A stretch of 64,000 nt of DNA from Lentibacillus salicampi (GCF_004565465.1 NZ_SRHY01000007.1:16200-80199); one strand, 5' to 3'. Counted from the stretch's first letter, positions 37,439-46,414 are shown. The notes: generated from the sequence alone by a model not told the origin. A program made the numbers and translations.

Positions 37439-38032
37439 TCATTTTTTATCTGTATTTCGTTCCAGAACTCTGTCAATCAGACCGTATTCAACTGATTTTT
37501 CAGCGGACATGAAGTTATCACGGTCTGTGTCACGCTCAATAACCTCCATAGGCTGTCCAGTACGTTCGGAAAGAATTCTGTTCATTTTTTCCTTGATCTG
37601 GATGATGCGGCGCGCATGAATTTCAATATCGGTTGCTTGACCTTGAGTACCGCCCAGTGGCTGGTGAATCATAATTTCGCTGTTTGGCAGGGCATACCGT
37701 TTGCCTTTTTCACCAGCTGCCAGCAGGAAGGAGCCCATAGATGCCGCCATACCTGTGCAAATCGTGGAAACATCTGACTTAATGAATTGCATGGTATCAT
37801 AAATAGCCATACCGGCTGTGATGGAACCACCTGGTGAGTTGATGTACAGCGAAATATCCTTGTCTGAATCCTCTGCTTCCAGGAATAAGAGCTGTGCAAC
37901 AATCGAGTTGGATACATTGTCGTCAATGGCACTTCCAAGCATAATAATACGATCTTTCAATAAACGTGAATAGATATCATATGCGCGTTCTCCACGGTTC
38001 GTCTGTTCAATAACTGTCGGTATTAAATTCAT
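37439..38032 (-). CDS. clpP: ATP-dependent Clp protease proteolytic subunit
   Basis: Serine peptidase core that degrades unfolded and regulatory proteins with ClpC, ClpX or ClpE. The 197-residue protein has the nucleophile in [12 protein letters not shown], the His in IMIHQPLGG and the family N-terminus [32 protein letters not shown]. Start ATG is preceded by GAGGATGAAC. Its promoter carries a perfect CtsR operator, so heat-shock control is expected. Position beside crh and the tRNA-Arg gene matches B. subtilis. Confidence 0.97.
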   Translation of the reverse strand: MNLIPTVIEQTNRGERAYDIYSRLLKDRIIMLGSAIDDNVSNSIVAQLLFLEAEDSDKDISLYINSPGGSITAGMAIYDTMQFIKSDVSTICTGMAASMGSFLLAAGEKGKRYALPNSEIMIHQPLGGTQGQATDIEIHARRIIQIKEKMNRILSERTGQPMEVIERDTDRDNFMSAEKSVEYGLIDRVLERNTDKK

Positions 38033-38084
38033 ATGTTCATCCTCCTCATTTCATTTCAAATTTACCCATATAGTGGATATTCCT

Positions 38085-38114
38085 ATCATAACGAATAGGT
38101 CAAAAAAGGTCAAA
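38085..38114 (-). promoter_or_regulatory. clpP promoter with CtsR operator
   Basis: On the plus strand GGTCAAA-AAA-GGTCAAA (38098-38114) fits the CtsR heptad repeat exactly. On the minus strand the promoter is TTGACC (38113-38108), 17-base spacer, TATGAT (38090-38085), so the operator covers the -35 and spacer. Confidence 0.9.
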
Positions 38115-38239
38115 CAAAAACGTCTGGATTGACACGTCCTTTATAACGCAGTGACAACTAATAAAGTTGTTATTATATTATTTACCATCTACCATCATAC
38201 CCTTAAAAGGTTGAAGATAAAACCTGTTACTGAAAATGA

Positions 38240-38364
38240 TTCATAAAAGTTACCTGTTTATGTATAATAAAGATTTTATTCGGATTTGTATCCGTAAATG
38301 TTGTAATCAGAAAATATTGTCTTCTGATAAAACACTTGTCTATTCACGATTTACGTATTATAAT
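38240..38364 (+). promoter_or_regulatory. Two promoters ahead of tRNA-Arg
   Basis: Upstream pair TTCATA (38240-38245), 17 bases, TATAAT (38263-38268); near pair TTGTCT (38336-38341), 17 bases, TATAAT (38359-38364). The small hairpin CGGAT/ATCCG at 38281-38294 lies between. The clpP-tRNA gap otherwise shows nothing coding. Confidence 0.65.
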
Positions 38365-38397
38365 ATCAATTGTGTCTAAAATGAACAATCGTCATAT

Positions 38398-38471
38398 GCG
38401 CTCGTAGCTCAGTTGGATAGAGCACTGGTTTCCGGTACCAGGAGTCGGGGGTTCGAGTCCCTCCGAGCGCA
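38398..38471 (+). tRNA. tRNA-Arg (anticodon CCG)
   Basis: Full cloverleaf: acceptor GCGCTCG/CGAGCGC, D stem GCTC/GAGC, anticodon stem CTGGT/ACCAG with loop TTCCGGT (anticodon CCG, reads CGG), T arm with TTCGAGT. Discriminator base A; CCA is not encoded. It corresponds in position to the B. subtilis tRNA-Arg gene next to clpP. Confidence 0.96.
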
Positions 38472-38967
38472 CTTAATCACCGTCATGCCGCGCCCTTAAA
38501 AGCGGAATCTTCCGGGAAATCCAACTGGAAAAGCGCACGGTTTCAATCGTATATACTGGAAGGCAAGGAGTCCTCTTTTCGTTACTTTTCGGAGTAGTGG
38601 AAAGGGCGCTTTTTGTGTTGGCACGGAAAGGCAAGGCAACTTATTAATCGCAGGACGATCTGAATACAGGTGGGGATTACTTGAAGCTTACTTAGGGCTA
38701 TTTTTCGGAATAACCTTTAAAGTCAGCCTTTTTGTTTGTTCTTCGTTAATTTTCTAGCATTTTTTATGCCAGGTGGTTGTTCCAGCCAATTATGCTGAAC
38801 CATAATATCAGCTCCGCTTTGGGCAAGCCGAATTATTGCCAGATCATATATCGACGATCAAACAACTTATAAACAGACCTCATTAAAGACCTTTAGTTTT
38901 TGTGGCAAATATTTGTTGAAAACAAGTATACTACTAATGAGGAAACGCTAAGGTTTTTCTTTCGATT
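38472..38967. other. Gene-free stretch after tRNA-Arg with possible decayed coding remnant
   Basis: About 500 bases without a credible gene. On the minus strand near 38718-38860 a frame opens after a TGA and reads IYDLAIIRLAQSGADI, MVQHNWLEQPPG and so on to a stop, with protein-like composition but no start or ribosome site, so it looks like a gene remnant. I did not recognise it. No copy of the tRNA 3' end was found here that would mark an attachment site. Confidence 0.4.
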
Positions 38968-38995
38968 TTGTTTTCAACATGATGAGTGCTAAAAT
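38968..38995 (+). promoter_or_regulatory. Promoter of the YhgE/Pip gene
   Basis: TTGTTT (38968-38973), 16-base spacer, TAAAAT (38990-38995) with an extended TGC just before it. Confidence 0.6.
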
Positions 38996-39055
38996 GTTTA
39001 AATATGGAAAAGTGATTAATCCCCAAACTGTCAAAATGATAAAGAAGGTATATAC

Positions 39056-41314
39056 ATGAAGAATGGCTGGAAAATTTACTCAAAAGATATGAGGAATATA
39101 ACACGTAATTGGGTTGCAGCTATGTTGATTGGGGGGCTTATTATATTGCCATCATTATATGCATGGTTTAACATAAAGGCTTCCTGGGACCCATATGGTC
39201 AGACCGATCAAATTCCAATCGGTGTTGTGAATAAAGATGCAGGCGGGCAGATCAGGGACGAAAAAATCAATGCTGGTAACGACCTTGTCAATACACTTAA
39301 AAACAATGATTCAATGGATTGGCATTTTACAAACCGTGAAAAGGCAATGGAAAGTTTAAAATATGGCGATTATTTTGCTGTCATTGTCATACCGGAGGAT
39401 TTCTCCGATAACCTGTCAACGGTAATCACAGATAATCCAAAAAAAAGCAAAATGGAATACTATGTAAATGAAAAAATCAATGCCATATCCCCGAAAATAA
39501 CAGATAAGGGTGCCAGTACGATTGTGGAGCAGATCAGCAGCAACTTTATTTCCACAGTAAATGGCGTTATTTTTGATATGTTTGATGAAATTGGTGTAGA
39601 ACTGAATCAAAAGCTGCCTGACATTAAAAAATTTGAGGATTATGTTTTTACGATGGAAAAAAAATTACCGGAAATTCATGATTTGGTTTCAAATGGCCTG
39701 CAGGATACAAAAGATGCGCAATCTATCATCAATAAAGCGCAAAACATGCTTCCTGAAGCTGAGCGTACAACTAATGAAGGCATTCAAACGGTTAATGAAA
39801 CAGCTGACTTAATGTCAAAAGCTGAAGGCCGCTTAAATGAAATGGCACCGAAAATGGAGGAGGATTTGAAAAAAGCACAAGGCACTGCTGAAGACATCAA
39901 CAAACTGCTTAAAGATGCCCAGAATGTGAACATTGATTTCAATAAGGGGCAAGAACTGCAGCAGAGCATTGACAGTTCATTGGAGGATGCAACCAGCCGC
40001 ATCGGTGAAATAGAGGCAAAGTTGAAGCAGGTGAAGGAAATGAATCAGGAGCAACAGACCGGTGGCGGTGAACATGGCAATGATCAGAATAGTGATGAGG
40101 GTTCAACCGGTCAGGAAAACAATAATCAGAACAACAGCCCAAATAGCAGTGCTAATCAGAATCAGGTCATTGATAATGCAATGGAACGATTGAGCAAACT
40201 GCGTGGAGCCCTTGAAGAAGCGCAGAAGAATGGTCAAAATATCACAACGTTTATTGAGGATAAAAATCAGGAAATCGATTCCGTTATCACCGATTTAGAA
40301 GAATTATCCGGCAATACGGCAAACAGAATAGGAGATTTCCTAAAAGATTATAAAGAAAATATTGAGCCAATAGTCAAACAGAAAATCAACAATGCGCAAC
40401 AGACACTATCTGATGCAAAAGGGACTTTATCAGAAATCAAGTCAACAATTCCGGAGGTGAGGCAAGTCCTGTCAAATACCGAAAATCATATTGGTGAGGG
40501 GCAGGACATGCTGAATACAATTCTTGACGAATATCCGTACGTGAATAGTAAAATCAACGAACTTGCTGGTAAAATTCGTGATATCCAGGGTGAAACAGAT
40601 ATCAATGAAATTATTGAATTATTACAGAACGACCCTGAGGCAGAACGGAACTTTTTTGAGGAGCCGGTCAAGCTGAGCAAGAATGAGCTTTTTCCAATTC
40701 CGAACTATGGTTCCGGGATGACCCCATTCTATACTGTTTTGGCTATATGGGTCGGTGGCTTGCTGCTGATTTCCCTATTGGCCGCAGATATTCATGGTGG
40801 GGAAGACCTAACCGGCAGGGAGCGTTATATCGGAAAGTTATTTACGTTCCTTACAATTGGATTACTGCAGACACTTGTTGTGACGCTGGGTGATTGGTTT
40901 ATTGTTGATGCTTACATGGCGCATCCTGTCTGGTTTGTGATATTCGGCCTGCTGATTAGTTTGGTGTTTATGATGATTATCTTCACACTTGTTTCACTTT
41001 TTGGCGATGTTGGAAAAGCAATGGTCATTGTCCTGCTTGTTCTGCAAATTGCCGGTGCGGGCGGCACATATCCGGTTGTCTTGCTTCCTGAACTTTTCCA
41101 GGCAATCAATCCATTCCTTCCGTTCACTTATGCCATTGATTTAATGCGCGAAGCAGTCGGGGGCATTATATGGAAATCAGCAATATACGATATGGCTATT
41201 CTGGGTTTATTTGGACTCGGCTTCCTGTTATTCGGTATCTTGTTAAAAAATGTGGTTAATAAATATACTGACAAGCTGATGAAAAAGTCCAAGGATGCTG
41301 GTTTATTCCATTAA
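39056..41314 (+). CDS. YhgE/Pip domain membrane protein
   Basis: A 752-residue membrane protein: one N-terminal transmembrane segment (AAMLIGGLIILPSLYAWFNI), a long extracytoplasmic region (about 40-560) with helical, Asn/Gln-rich and coiled-coil parts, and about five to six C-terminal membrane segments of the ABC-2 permease type. This is the layout of YhgE and of the lactococcal phage infection protein Pip, and of EsaA-like proteins. It may act as a phage receptor or exporter-like protein; its native function is unknown. There is no ESX/T7SS gene beside it. Monocistronic, with its own promoter; ATG start after AAGAAGG. Confidence 0.8.
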   Translation: MKNGWKIYSKDMRNITRNWVAAMLIGGLIILPSLYAWFNIKASWDPYGQTDQIPIGVVNKDAGGQIRDEKINAGNDLVNTLKNNDSMDWHFTNREKAMESLKYGDYFAVIVIPEDFSDNLSTVITDNPKKSKMEYYVNEKINAISPKITDKGASTIVEQISSNFISTVNGVIFDMFDEIGVELNQKLPDIKKFEDYVFTMEKKLPEIHDLVSNGLQDTKDAQSIINKAQNMLPEAERTTNEGIQTVNETADLMSKAEGRLNEMAPKMEEDLKKAQGTAEDINKLLKDAQNVNIDFNKGQELQQSIDSSLEDATSRIGEIEAKLKQVKEMNQEQQTGGGEHGNDQNSDEGSTGQENNNQNNSPNSSANQNQVIDNAMERLSKLRGALEEAQKNGQNITTFIEDKNQEIDSVITDLEELSGNTANRIGDFLKDYKENIEPIVKQKINNAQQTLSDAKGTLSEIKSTIPEVRQVLSNTENHIGEGQDMLNTILDEYPYVNSKINELAGKIRDIQGETDINEIIELLQNDPEAERNFFEEPVKLSKNELFPIPNYGSGMTPFYTVLAIWVGGLLLISLLAADIHGGEDLTGRERYIGKLFTFLTIGLLQTLVVTLGDWFIVDAYMAHPVWFVIFGLLISLVFMMIIFTLVSLFGDVGKAMVIVLLVLQIAGAGGTYPVVLLPELFQAINPFLPFTYAIDLMREAVGGIIWKSAIYDMAILGLFGLGFLLFGILLKNVVNKYTDKLMKKSKDAGLFH

Positions 41315-41382
41315 TGTTTATCGATTTAGAAAAAGTATCAATTAAAAAGCGCATGAATGGTCGGAAAACAAGTTTTTTTTTC

Positions 41383-41418
41383 CTTTATTGATCGTTGCTA
41401 CAGCAACGATCAATAAAG
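41383..41418. repeat. Perfect palindrome, 17-bp arms with 2-base spacer
   Basis: CTTTATTGATCGTTGCT (41383-41399) is exactly complementary to AGCAACGATCAATAAAG (41402-41418). It lies between the convergent YhgE/Pip and putP genes. A T9 run stands before it, not after, and neither strand has a U tract following the hairpin, so it is not a standard intrinsic terminator. Confidence 0.85.
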
Positions 41419-41499
41419 TGTAAAGAGAATGTTTTCTAATTTATCGTTACCGAATATTTCATTTATAATCGAAATGAATTCTGAAAAAGGTCGTCTAAA

Positions 41500-42945
41500 T
41501 CAGACAGCCGTTTTTTTATTTTTCTTATCCGGAAACATCAGACTGAACAGAATCCCGAAGAATGCTGCGATAAAGAATGTTGAGAATTTGGATGTAATGA
41601 TGCTGTCAAGCGGTGTGCTGATCCATAATACGGTAAAGACAAAACCGGATAGGATGGTTGCAATCACCCCTGTACTTGAATAACGTTTCCAGAAAAATGT
41701 CATCAGGATGGCCGGTGACAATGTACCACCTACCCCGGCCCATGCCCAGCTGACAATCAGATAGACCAGTGATTCCGACGTCAGGGCGATGACCATGCCG
41801 ATCACACCCGATACGAGAATTGTGATTCGGGATACGAGTAAAAGTTGGCTGTCTGTCAGCCGCATGCCGAGAGCTTTATGGATGATGTCCTCACTGACAG
41901 CGCTGGTGAGAACCATTAATTGTGAATTGGCTGTCGTAATGATTGCGGCCAAAATGCCGGCTAGTAACAAGCCTGCTATCCATGGTGGCATCAGGTCAAG
42001 GATCATTTGCGGCAGAATGGTTTCCACATCCACAAATGTACCCTGGCTGTACATGGCGATTGCGGCAAGCCCGATCAGAAAAGCTCCGATATAAGCCAAA
42101 ACCGTCCAGCTGATCGCAACATTTCTTGCCTGTTTGGCTTCTGTTTCGTTTTTCAATGCCATAAATCGCGCGGTTAGTTGCGGCTGACCGCCCAAATAAC
42201 CGAAGAACCAAGAGAAATTGTTGAAGAACAATATCCCAAGCGCAAACCCGGTCGTCCCCCCAAACCAGGAATTAAACGAATCACCTGCAGACACGAGCGA
42301 TTGGCTGATGGACAGGTCATTCGTAAAGACATATATAAGTGCGATAACCGGCAACACGCATAACGTGATCAGCATCATGATACTTTGCAGCATATCGGTC
42401 CAGACAACGGAGATGAACCCGCCGAAAAAAGCGATGCCCAAGACGACAACAGTTGCCAGTACGATGCCGACTGTCTCATTCATGTTGAAAGATGTGATGA
42501 ATAGTTTACCGGCGCCTGCCAATTGTGCTCCGACATAGAACATGAAGAATCCGGCAATCAGAATACTGGCCACCCAGCGTATTAGATTGGCCTTTTCCCG
42601 GTAGTTGACTGCCAGATAGTCCGGCAATGTGAGCACACCATGTTTATCCGTTTCGTTCATAAACTTTTTTGCTAGAAATATCCATGAAAAAATAATCCCA
42701 AAAGCAATACCGATAGCGACCCAGATCCCGGATAATCCGGTCGTGAACACAAATCCGGTGAAGCCGAGGAGCAGCCATGCCGATTCTCCTGTAGCACGTT
42801 CTGAGAATGCCAACGCCCATCCCGGCAACTTTTTGCCGCCCAGTAGAAATATAGAATGGCTCATCTTTGTCCGGCTTGTGTAGTAACCAACCCCGATCAT
42901 AACAATAAAATATACAATAAATTCAATGAGAATAATGTTATTCAT
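41500..42945 (-). CDS. putP: Sodium/proline symporter (SSS family, PutP/OpuE-like)
   Basis: A 481-residue sodium:solute symporter with about 13 membrane segments. The family signature is visible in RATGESAWLLLGFTGF and VLTLPDYLAVNYREK, and in AAIITTANSQLMVLTSAVSEDI. Likely substrate is L-proline, as nutrient or osmoprotectant; PutP and OpuE cannot be told apart by eye. Start ATG is preceded by AGGAGGCGGC. A cre-like sequence lies about 50 bases upstream. It is convergent with YhgE/Pip and downstream of the menA-like gene on the same strand, 188 bases apart. Confidence 0.88.
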   Translation of the reverse strand: MNNIILIEFIVYFIVMIGVGYYTSRTKMSHSIFLLGGKKLPGWALAFSERATGESAWLLLGFTGFVFTTGLSGIWVAIGIAFGIIFSWIFLAKKFMNETDKHGVLTLPDYLAVNYREKANLIRWVASILIAGFFMFYVGAQLAGAGKLFITSFNMNETVGIVLATVVVLGIAFFGGFISVVWTDMLQSIMMLITLCVLPVIALIYVFTNDLSISQSLVSAGDSFNSWFGGTTGFALGILFFNNFSWFFGYLGGQPQLTARFMALKNETEAKQARNVAISWTVLAYIGAFLIGLAAIAMYSQGTFVDVETILPQMILDLMPPWIAGLLLAGILAAIITTANSQLMVLTSAVSEDIIHKALGMRLTDSQLLLVSRITILVSGVIGMVIALTSESLVYLIVSWAWAGVGGTLSPAILMTFFWKRYSSTGVIATILSGFVFTVLWISTPLDSIITSKFSTFFIAAFFGILFSLMFPDKKNKKTAV

Positions 42946-42989
42946 ATGCCGCCTCCTATTTTGCTTAATGTCTAAAACAAGCTAAACTC

Positions 42990-43003
42990 AGGAAGCGGTT
43001 TCA
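42990..43003 (-). promoter_or_regulatory. Possible cre site upstream of putP
   Basis: On the minus strand TGAAACCGCTTCCT fits TGWAANCGNTNWCA except at two bases at its end. It is plausible but weaker than the fdhA and glpF sites. Confidence 0.3.
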
Positions 43004-43133
43004 TTATGGCGGAACAAAAATCATCATCATGACACCCCCTCATACCATGTGTATGAGCAGGTATTAGGTGAACATGCACTGTTTTTTCTGATGTGCCGGT
43101 CACTTTCCGGATTTTATCAAATAACGTCGGAAG

Positions 43134-44039
43134 CTACAGCCATATCCCTAATGCAAACAGTAAACCAAACGCCCAATGATGCCATGCTGCCCATTTCATG
43201 CCGCTTAGTTCATCAGCCCTTGGTGAGCCTTTTCGGAATGACCAGCGCAAACGGATGGCTGCAGGCAATGCCAGTAAAACAATACCCGAGGAGGAAGGGA
43301 CGGTATCTGCCATAATTAGTACGAGAACTGTCAGATAGGGCAGAGTCAGTAAAATGTTCAGCAAATGGATGGCATATTTGCGTCCCAGCAGTGTCGCCAG
43401 CGTGTTACGGAATGTGTGATCCTTTTTGATGTCCCTGATGTTGTTGGTTAGAATCATGGATGCAATTACAAAGGCAAACGGCAGCGAAACGGCTGTAATT
43501 GTCAGATCCAGTGAATATCCTTGAACAACGTAACTTAATATCGTAACGACCGGCCCAAGAAATGTGAAGGCGACTGTTTCACCCAGACCGACGCCGCATA
43601 ATGGATGTGGTCCGGCAGAGTATAGGTAGCCAAAAATAATACTAGCAACTCCCACAGGTATAATCCAGAAGGTACTTTGCATAGCCAGCCAAATTCCAAG
43701 GAGGACAGCAAATCCGAGCATGGTCACCGCGATATATGGCACGATATGGTGAGCGGGTCCGTGCGCTTCGGAAACATCGGCGGTCCATTTATCATGGTCC
43801 TGACCATACCGGAAATCGTAAAAATCATTAAACAGATTTGTTGCGGACTGAACCAACAGTGAAGCAGCAAGCATGACGACAAATATGTTAATCCTGAAAC
43901 TGCCTTGAATCACAGCCAAGCCTGTGCCGGACAATATCGGTGTGATGGACCCGGTCAGTGTTATCGGACGAAACAGCTGAAGGGATGATGCCCGATAATA
44001 GTAGACGTTTTTCTTATTATGAACTGCCAACTGTAACAT
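43134..44039 (-). CDS. UbiA-family prenyltransferase, MenA-like
   Basis: Integral membrane prenyltransferase of 301 residues with about eight to nine hydrophobic segments. The two Asp-rich prenyl-diphosphate sites are NLFNDFYDFRYGQD and NNIRDIKKD. The first, with its ATNLFNDFYD context, is typical of 1,4-dihydroxy-2-naphthoate polyprenyltransferase (MenA), which makes demethylmenaquinone; another UbiA activity is possible. It lies 18 bases after the 4-TM gene at 44058-44555 and is probably co-transcribed with it from the promoter with the Fnr/CRP-type box. A link to respiratory quinone supply under low oxygen would fit. Confidence 0.78.
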   Translation of the reverse strand: MLQLAVHNKKNVYYYRASSLQLFRPITLTGSITPILSGTGLAVIQGSFRINIFVVMLAASLLVQSATNLFNDFYDFRYGQDHDKWTADVSEAHGPAHHIVPYIAVTMLGFAVLLGIWLAMQSTFWIIPVGVASIIFGYLYSAGPHPLCGVGLGETVAFTFLGPVVTILSYVVQGYSLDLTITAVSLPFAFVIASMILTNNIRDIKKDHTFRNTLATLLGRKYAIHLLNILLTLPYLTVLVLIMADTVPSSSGIVLLALPAAIRLRWSFRKGSPRADELSGMKWAAWHHWAFGLLFALGIWL

Positions 44040-44057
44040 GTCATCCAGCCCCTTAAG

Positions 44058-44555
44058 TTATAGTGAAATCATCAATATAATCAGCGCTATAAAACCAATT
44101 GCTTCAACGGATTCGAGCAGTGCAACTTTTACCAGACTTTTTAACAATGGCTTTTTATCACCGGCATCCGCTTGCATCCATAGATCAATTTTCGAAAACG
44201 TGCTGATCGATTGCTGATACCCGACAAAGATCCCCCAAAGCAGTGTCACGGTCCCGATGATGAAAGCTGCAAGCCAAATATTGCCGTATCGGCTATCCCA
44301 TAAGTCAGACCATTGGCTGAGCGGGCCAAATATAGTTCCCAGCATGACACCAGTGATGATGACGCCGGCGCCGGTTCCTGTTAAAAACTTGTGTGACCAT
44401 TGCATCAGTGTGAGCAATACGTGGCGTTGCTGTACGAAGGTCATCTTTCGAATGGCAGGATAAACGCCCCAGCCGATAAACAGAATACCGCCAACCCACA
44501 TGATGGCAAGCAACATGTGCACGAACAAAAGGGTTTGGCGTAGCTCCCATGGCAT
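44058..44555 (-). CDS. Four-TM membrane protein, CopD-like
   Basis: A 165-residue membrane protein with four hydrophobic segments. The pattern LLFVHMLLAIMWVGGILFIGWGVYP, a His and Trp-Val-Gly-Gly in the first helix and QWSHKFLTGTGAGVIITG in the second, resembles the CopD and haem/copper-related membrane family, but I cannot name it firmly. His residues at the helix ends could bind haem or metal. Start ATG with GGTGATCAATT upstream. It is the promoter-proximal gene of a pair with the MenA-like gene, behind a TGTGA-N6-TCACA operator. Confidence 0.6.
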   Translation of the reverse strand: MPWELRQTLLFVHMLLAIMWVGGILFIGWGVYPAIRKMTFVQQRHVLLTLMQWSHKFLTGTGAGVIITGVMLGTIFGPLSQWSDLWDSRYGNIWLAAFIIGTVTLLWGIFVGYQQSISTFSKIDLWMQADAGDKKPLLKSLVKVALLESVEAIGFIALIILMISL

Positions 44556-44587
44556 AATTGATCACCAGCTTTGCTTCATTTGCCTCT

Positions 44588-44630
44588 ATTGTATATCCGC
44601 ATTGTGAGATCAGATGTGACATATATCACA
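44588..44630 (-). promoter_or_regulatory. Fnr/CRP-type operator at -41.5 of the membrane-protein/menA-like promoter
   Basis: TGTGACATATATCACA at 44615-44630 is a TGTGA-N6-TCACA palindrome. On the minus strand TACAAT (44593-44588) is a good -10, while no -35 hexamer is recognisable. A start at A44581 puts the operator centre at -41.5, the class II activator position for Fnr/CRP proteins. Rex sites (TTGTGA-N6-TCACAA) look similar and cannot be excluded. Confidence 0.7.
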
Positions 44631-44718
44631 AAATGAAGGAGCCATTTAACGGTTCAACGTGAGTTTTTGTCGATTTTGTGGCAAAATAGAATCAGCGGGG
44701 TTAAAGGGGGAGTTCTCG

Positions 44719-45993
44719 ATGCGGCCAGCAATTATCCAGGAACAGACATTACAGCTTAAAATGAACCAGTCGCTGATTCAGGCCATTCAGCTGCTACAAT
44801 TTTCCGGGATGGAAATCATTGAGTATATCCGGGAACTTTCCAAAGAAAACCCTTTAATTGAAGAAGTAGATGTTGACTATGAAATAAGTCATTTTAAGCA
44901 AGCGAATCCAAGTGAGGTATCGATTGGGGAAATTAATCAAGCTGAGCTGACCATGTATGACGAGCTCAAGAATCAGCTTTATTCCATCAATGTACCAGAC
45001 GATTTAAGGGAAACCGTTTTATTCGGAATCAATTCACTAAATGAAGATGGATACCTGGATATCAAAATGGCGGATTGGGCAGCGCACTGTGGGCAAACGC
45101 TTGACCGGGCGGAAGAAGCCCTGCGACTGATCCAGATGCTGGAGCCTAAAGGGGTCGGAGCAAGGAGTCTTCAGGAATGTATCTTGCTGCAACTGCCGGA
45201 TTCCGGGCCGTTTTTGGAGGAGCTGTTAATTGATCATTTGGATTGGGTTGCCGAAGAAAACATGACTGCGATCAGTACTCATTTTCAATCGACTGAAGAA
45301 GAGGCCACTGGTATCATTCAACAAATTCAATCCTGCCATCCGAAACCAGGTCAGCTTTTATCCGCACCGAAGACCGAGTATATTATTCCAGAAGCCTATA
45401 TTTATGAGGAAGGCGGCAACTGGAACATTTCTTTTTATAAATGGCATTCGCCGACAATCGAAATCAACGAATCATACAAGCATCTCAAAGTGGATGACAA
45501 ACAGACGGCTGATTTTTTAAAAGAAAAATTCAACCAGGTCAATTGGCTGAAACAGGCGATTCAGTTTCGGGGCAACACACTGGAAAAGGTGATCGGAACA
45601 ATGGTGGAAAGGCAGCGGACGTATTTTGAACATGGTGCGTTTATGCTTCAGCCATTAACGTTAAAGGAAATCGCTGCAGATCTGGATATGCATATTTCCA
45701 CCGTCAGCAGGGCCATTACGAATAAATATGTACAGACGAAACAAGGGATTATTCCCCTGAAATTTTTTCTGCAGTCTGGTGTGAAGCAGAAAGATGGCCA
45801 GCAAACAGCTTCTTTTGTCATTAAGCAGTTACTAGCCGAGCTGATTACAAACGAAGATAAACAAAAGCCTTTGTCAGATCAAGGCCTCAAAAACCGGCTG
45901 CATGAGGAATTTGGCATTACCGCTGCACGCCGGACTGTGATGAAATACCGTGAACAGCTGGGAATTCCTGCGTCAACGAAACGAAAAAAATAA
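44719..45993 (+). CDS. rpoN: RNA polymerase sigma-54 factor (SigL/RpoN)
   Basis: Sigma factor for -24/-12 promoters that need an enhancer-binding ATPase. The 424-residue protein has the Gln/Leu-rich activator region (QTLQLKMNQSLIQAIQLLQFSGMEI), the core-binding middle, the helix-turn-helix (LTLKEIAADLDMHISTVSRAI) and the RpoN box near the C-terminus, here ARRTVMKYR where the usual form is ARRTVAKYR. ATG 44719 is preceded by AAAGGGGGAG; the open frame from 44659 lacks support. A small glutaredoxin gene follows 16 bases later, then cggR. No -24/-12 promoter was found in the window. Confidence 0.95.
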   Translation: MRPAIIQEQTLQLKMNQSLIQAIQLLQFSGMEIIEYIRELSKENPLIEEVDVDYEISHFKQANPSEVSIGEINQAELTMYDELKNQLYSINVPDDLRETVLFGINSLNEDGYLDIKMADWAAHCGQTLDRAEEALRLIQMLEPKGVGARSLQECILLQLPDSGPFLEELLIDHLDWVAEENMTAISTHFQSTEEEATGIIQQIQSCHPKPGQLLSAPKTEYIIPEAYIYEEGGNWNISFYKWHSPTIEINESYKHLKVDDKQTADFLKEKFNQVNWLKQAIQFRGNTLEKVIGTMVERQRTYFEHGAFMLQPLTLKEIAADLDMHISTVSRAITNKYVQTKQGIIPLKFFLQSGVKQKDGQQTASFVIKQLLAELITNEDKQKPLSDQGLKNRLHEEFGITAARRTVMKYREQLGIPASTKRKK

Positions 45994-46009
45994 TGAGAGA
46001 GGGCTACCC

Positions 46010-46255
46010 ATGCAGCATGTTATCTTTTACACGAAAGAAAATTGTTCATTATGTGATGACGCACGTACGATGCTCGAACTATTGAATCATGATTACCCGC
46101 TTGAAATCGAGGAACGGGATATTTACACGACTGATGAATGGCTGGAAAAATATCACTTACAGATTCCTGTTGTGCAGCTAAAAAACACCACGCTAAACTG
46201 TGAACAAATTAGCTATAAGGCGCTGGAGCAGGCACTGGGCGAAATCGGGGACTAG
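46010..46255 (+). CDS. Glutaredoxin-family protein
   Basis: An 81-residue thioredoxin-fold protein starting QHVIFYTKENCSLCDDARTMLELL, with a CSLC redox pair at residues 11-14 and the cis-Pro segment LQIPVVQL. This is the DUF836/YruB-like glutaredoxin family; its target is unknown. In a bacillithiol-containing organism it could be a bacilliredoxin-type partner, but it lacks the CGC motif of bacilliredoxins. It starts ATG 46010 after GAGAGAGGG, 16 bases after rpoN and before cggR, and is likely co-transcribed with rpoN. Confidence 0.82.
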   Translation: MQHVIFYTKENCSLCDDARTMLELLNHDYPLEIEERDIYTTDEWLEKYHLQIPVVQLKNTTLNCEQISYKALEQALGEIGD

Positions 46256-46308
46256 TTTGATTGTTTGGTGGTTCATTCGAAAACATTTTATTTGTATAAA
46301 AGAATAGA

Positions 46309-46397
46309 TATGATAAACTATAACTGTAAGAAATTCAGGGAACATATTTTTTTGCCTTTTGCGGGACACAATCTAACAGTCCGGGACAATTCGCGTC
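46309..46397 (+). promoter_or_regulatory. cggR promoter region with CggR operator
   Basis: CGGGAC occurs at 46362-46367 and again exactly 20 bases later at 46382-46387. With the weaker TAAC and CGTC partners at the expected distance, this fits the known CggR operator plan CGGGAC-N6-TGTC-N4 repeated twice. A possible -10, TATGAT, is at 46309-46314. The operator ends 17 bases before the cggR start. Confidence 0.78.
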
Positions 46398-46414
46398 CAA
46401 CAAGGAGTCTTTTC

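Noticed and set aside
38398..39055. Integrated element at the tRNA-Arg with attachment repeats
   Set aside because: No integrase and no repeated copy of the tRNA 3' end were found downstream; only the decay-zone observation is kept.
39056..41314. Type VII secretion locus around the YhgE/Pip protein
   Set aside because: No EssC, WXG100 or other ESX-type gene is adjacent; the gene stands alone.
43039..43057. CTCATAC/GTATGAG hairpin after the menA-like gene as a terminator
   Set aside because: The seven-base stem is clean but no T run follows on the minus strand, so I cannot call it a terminator.
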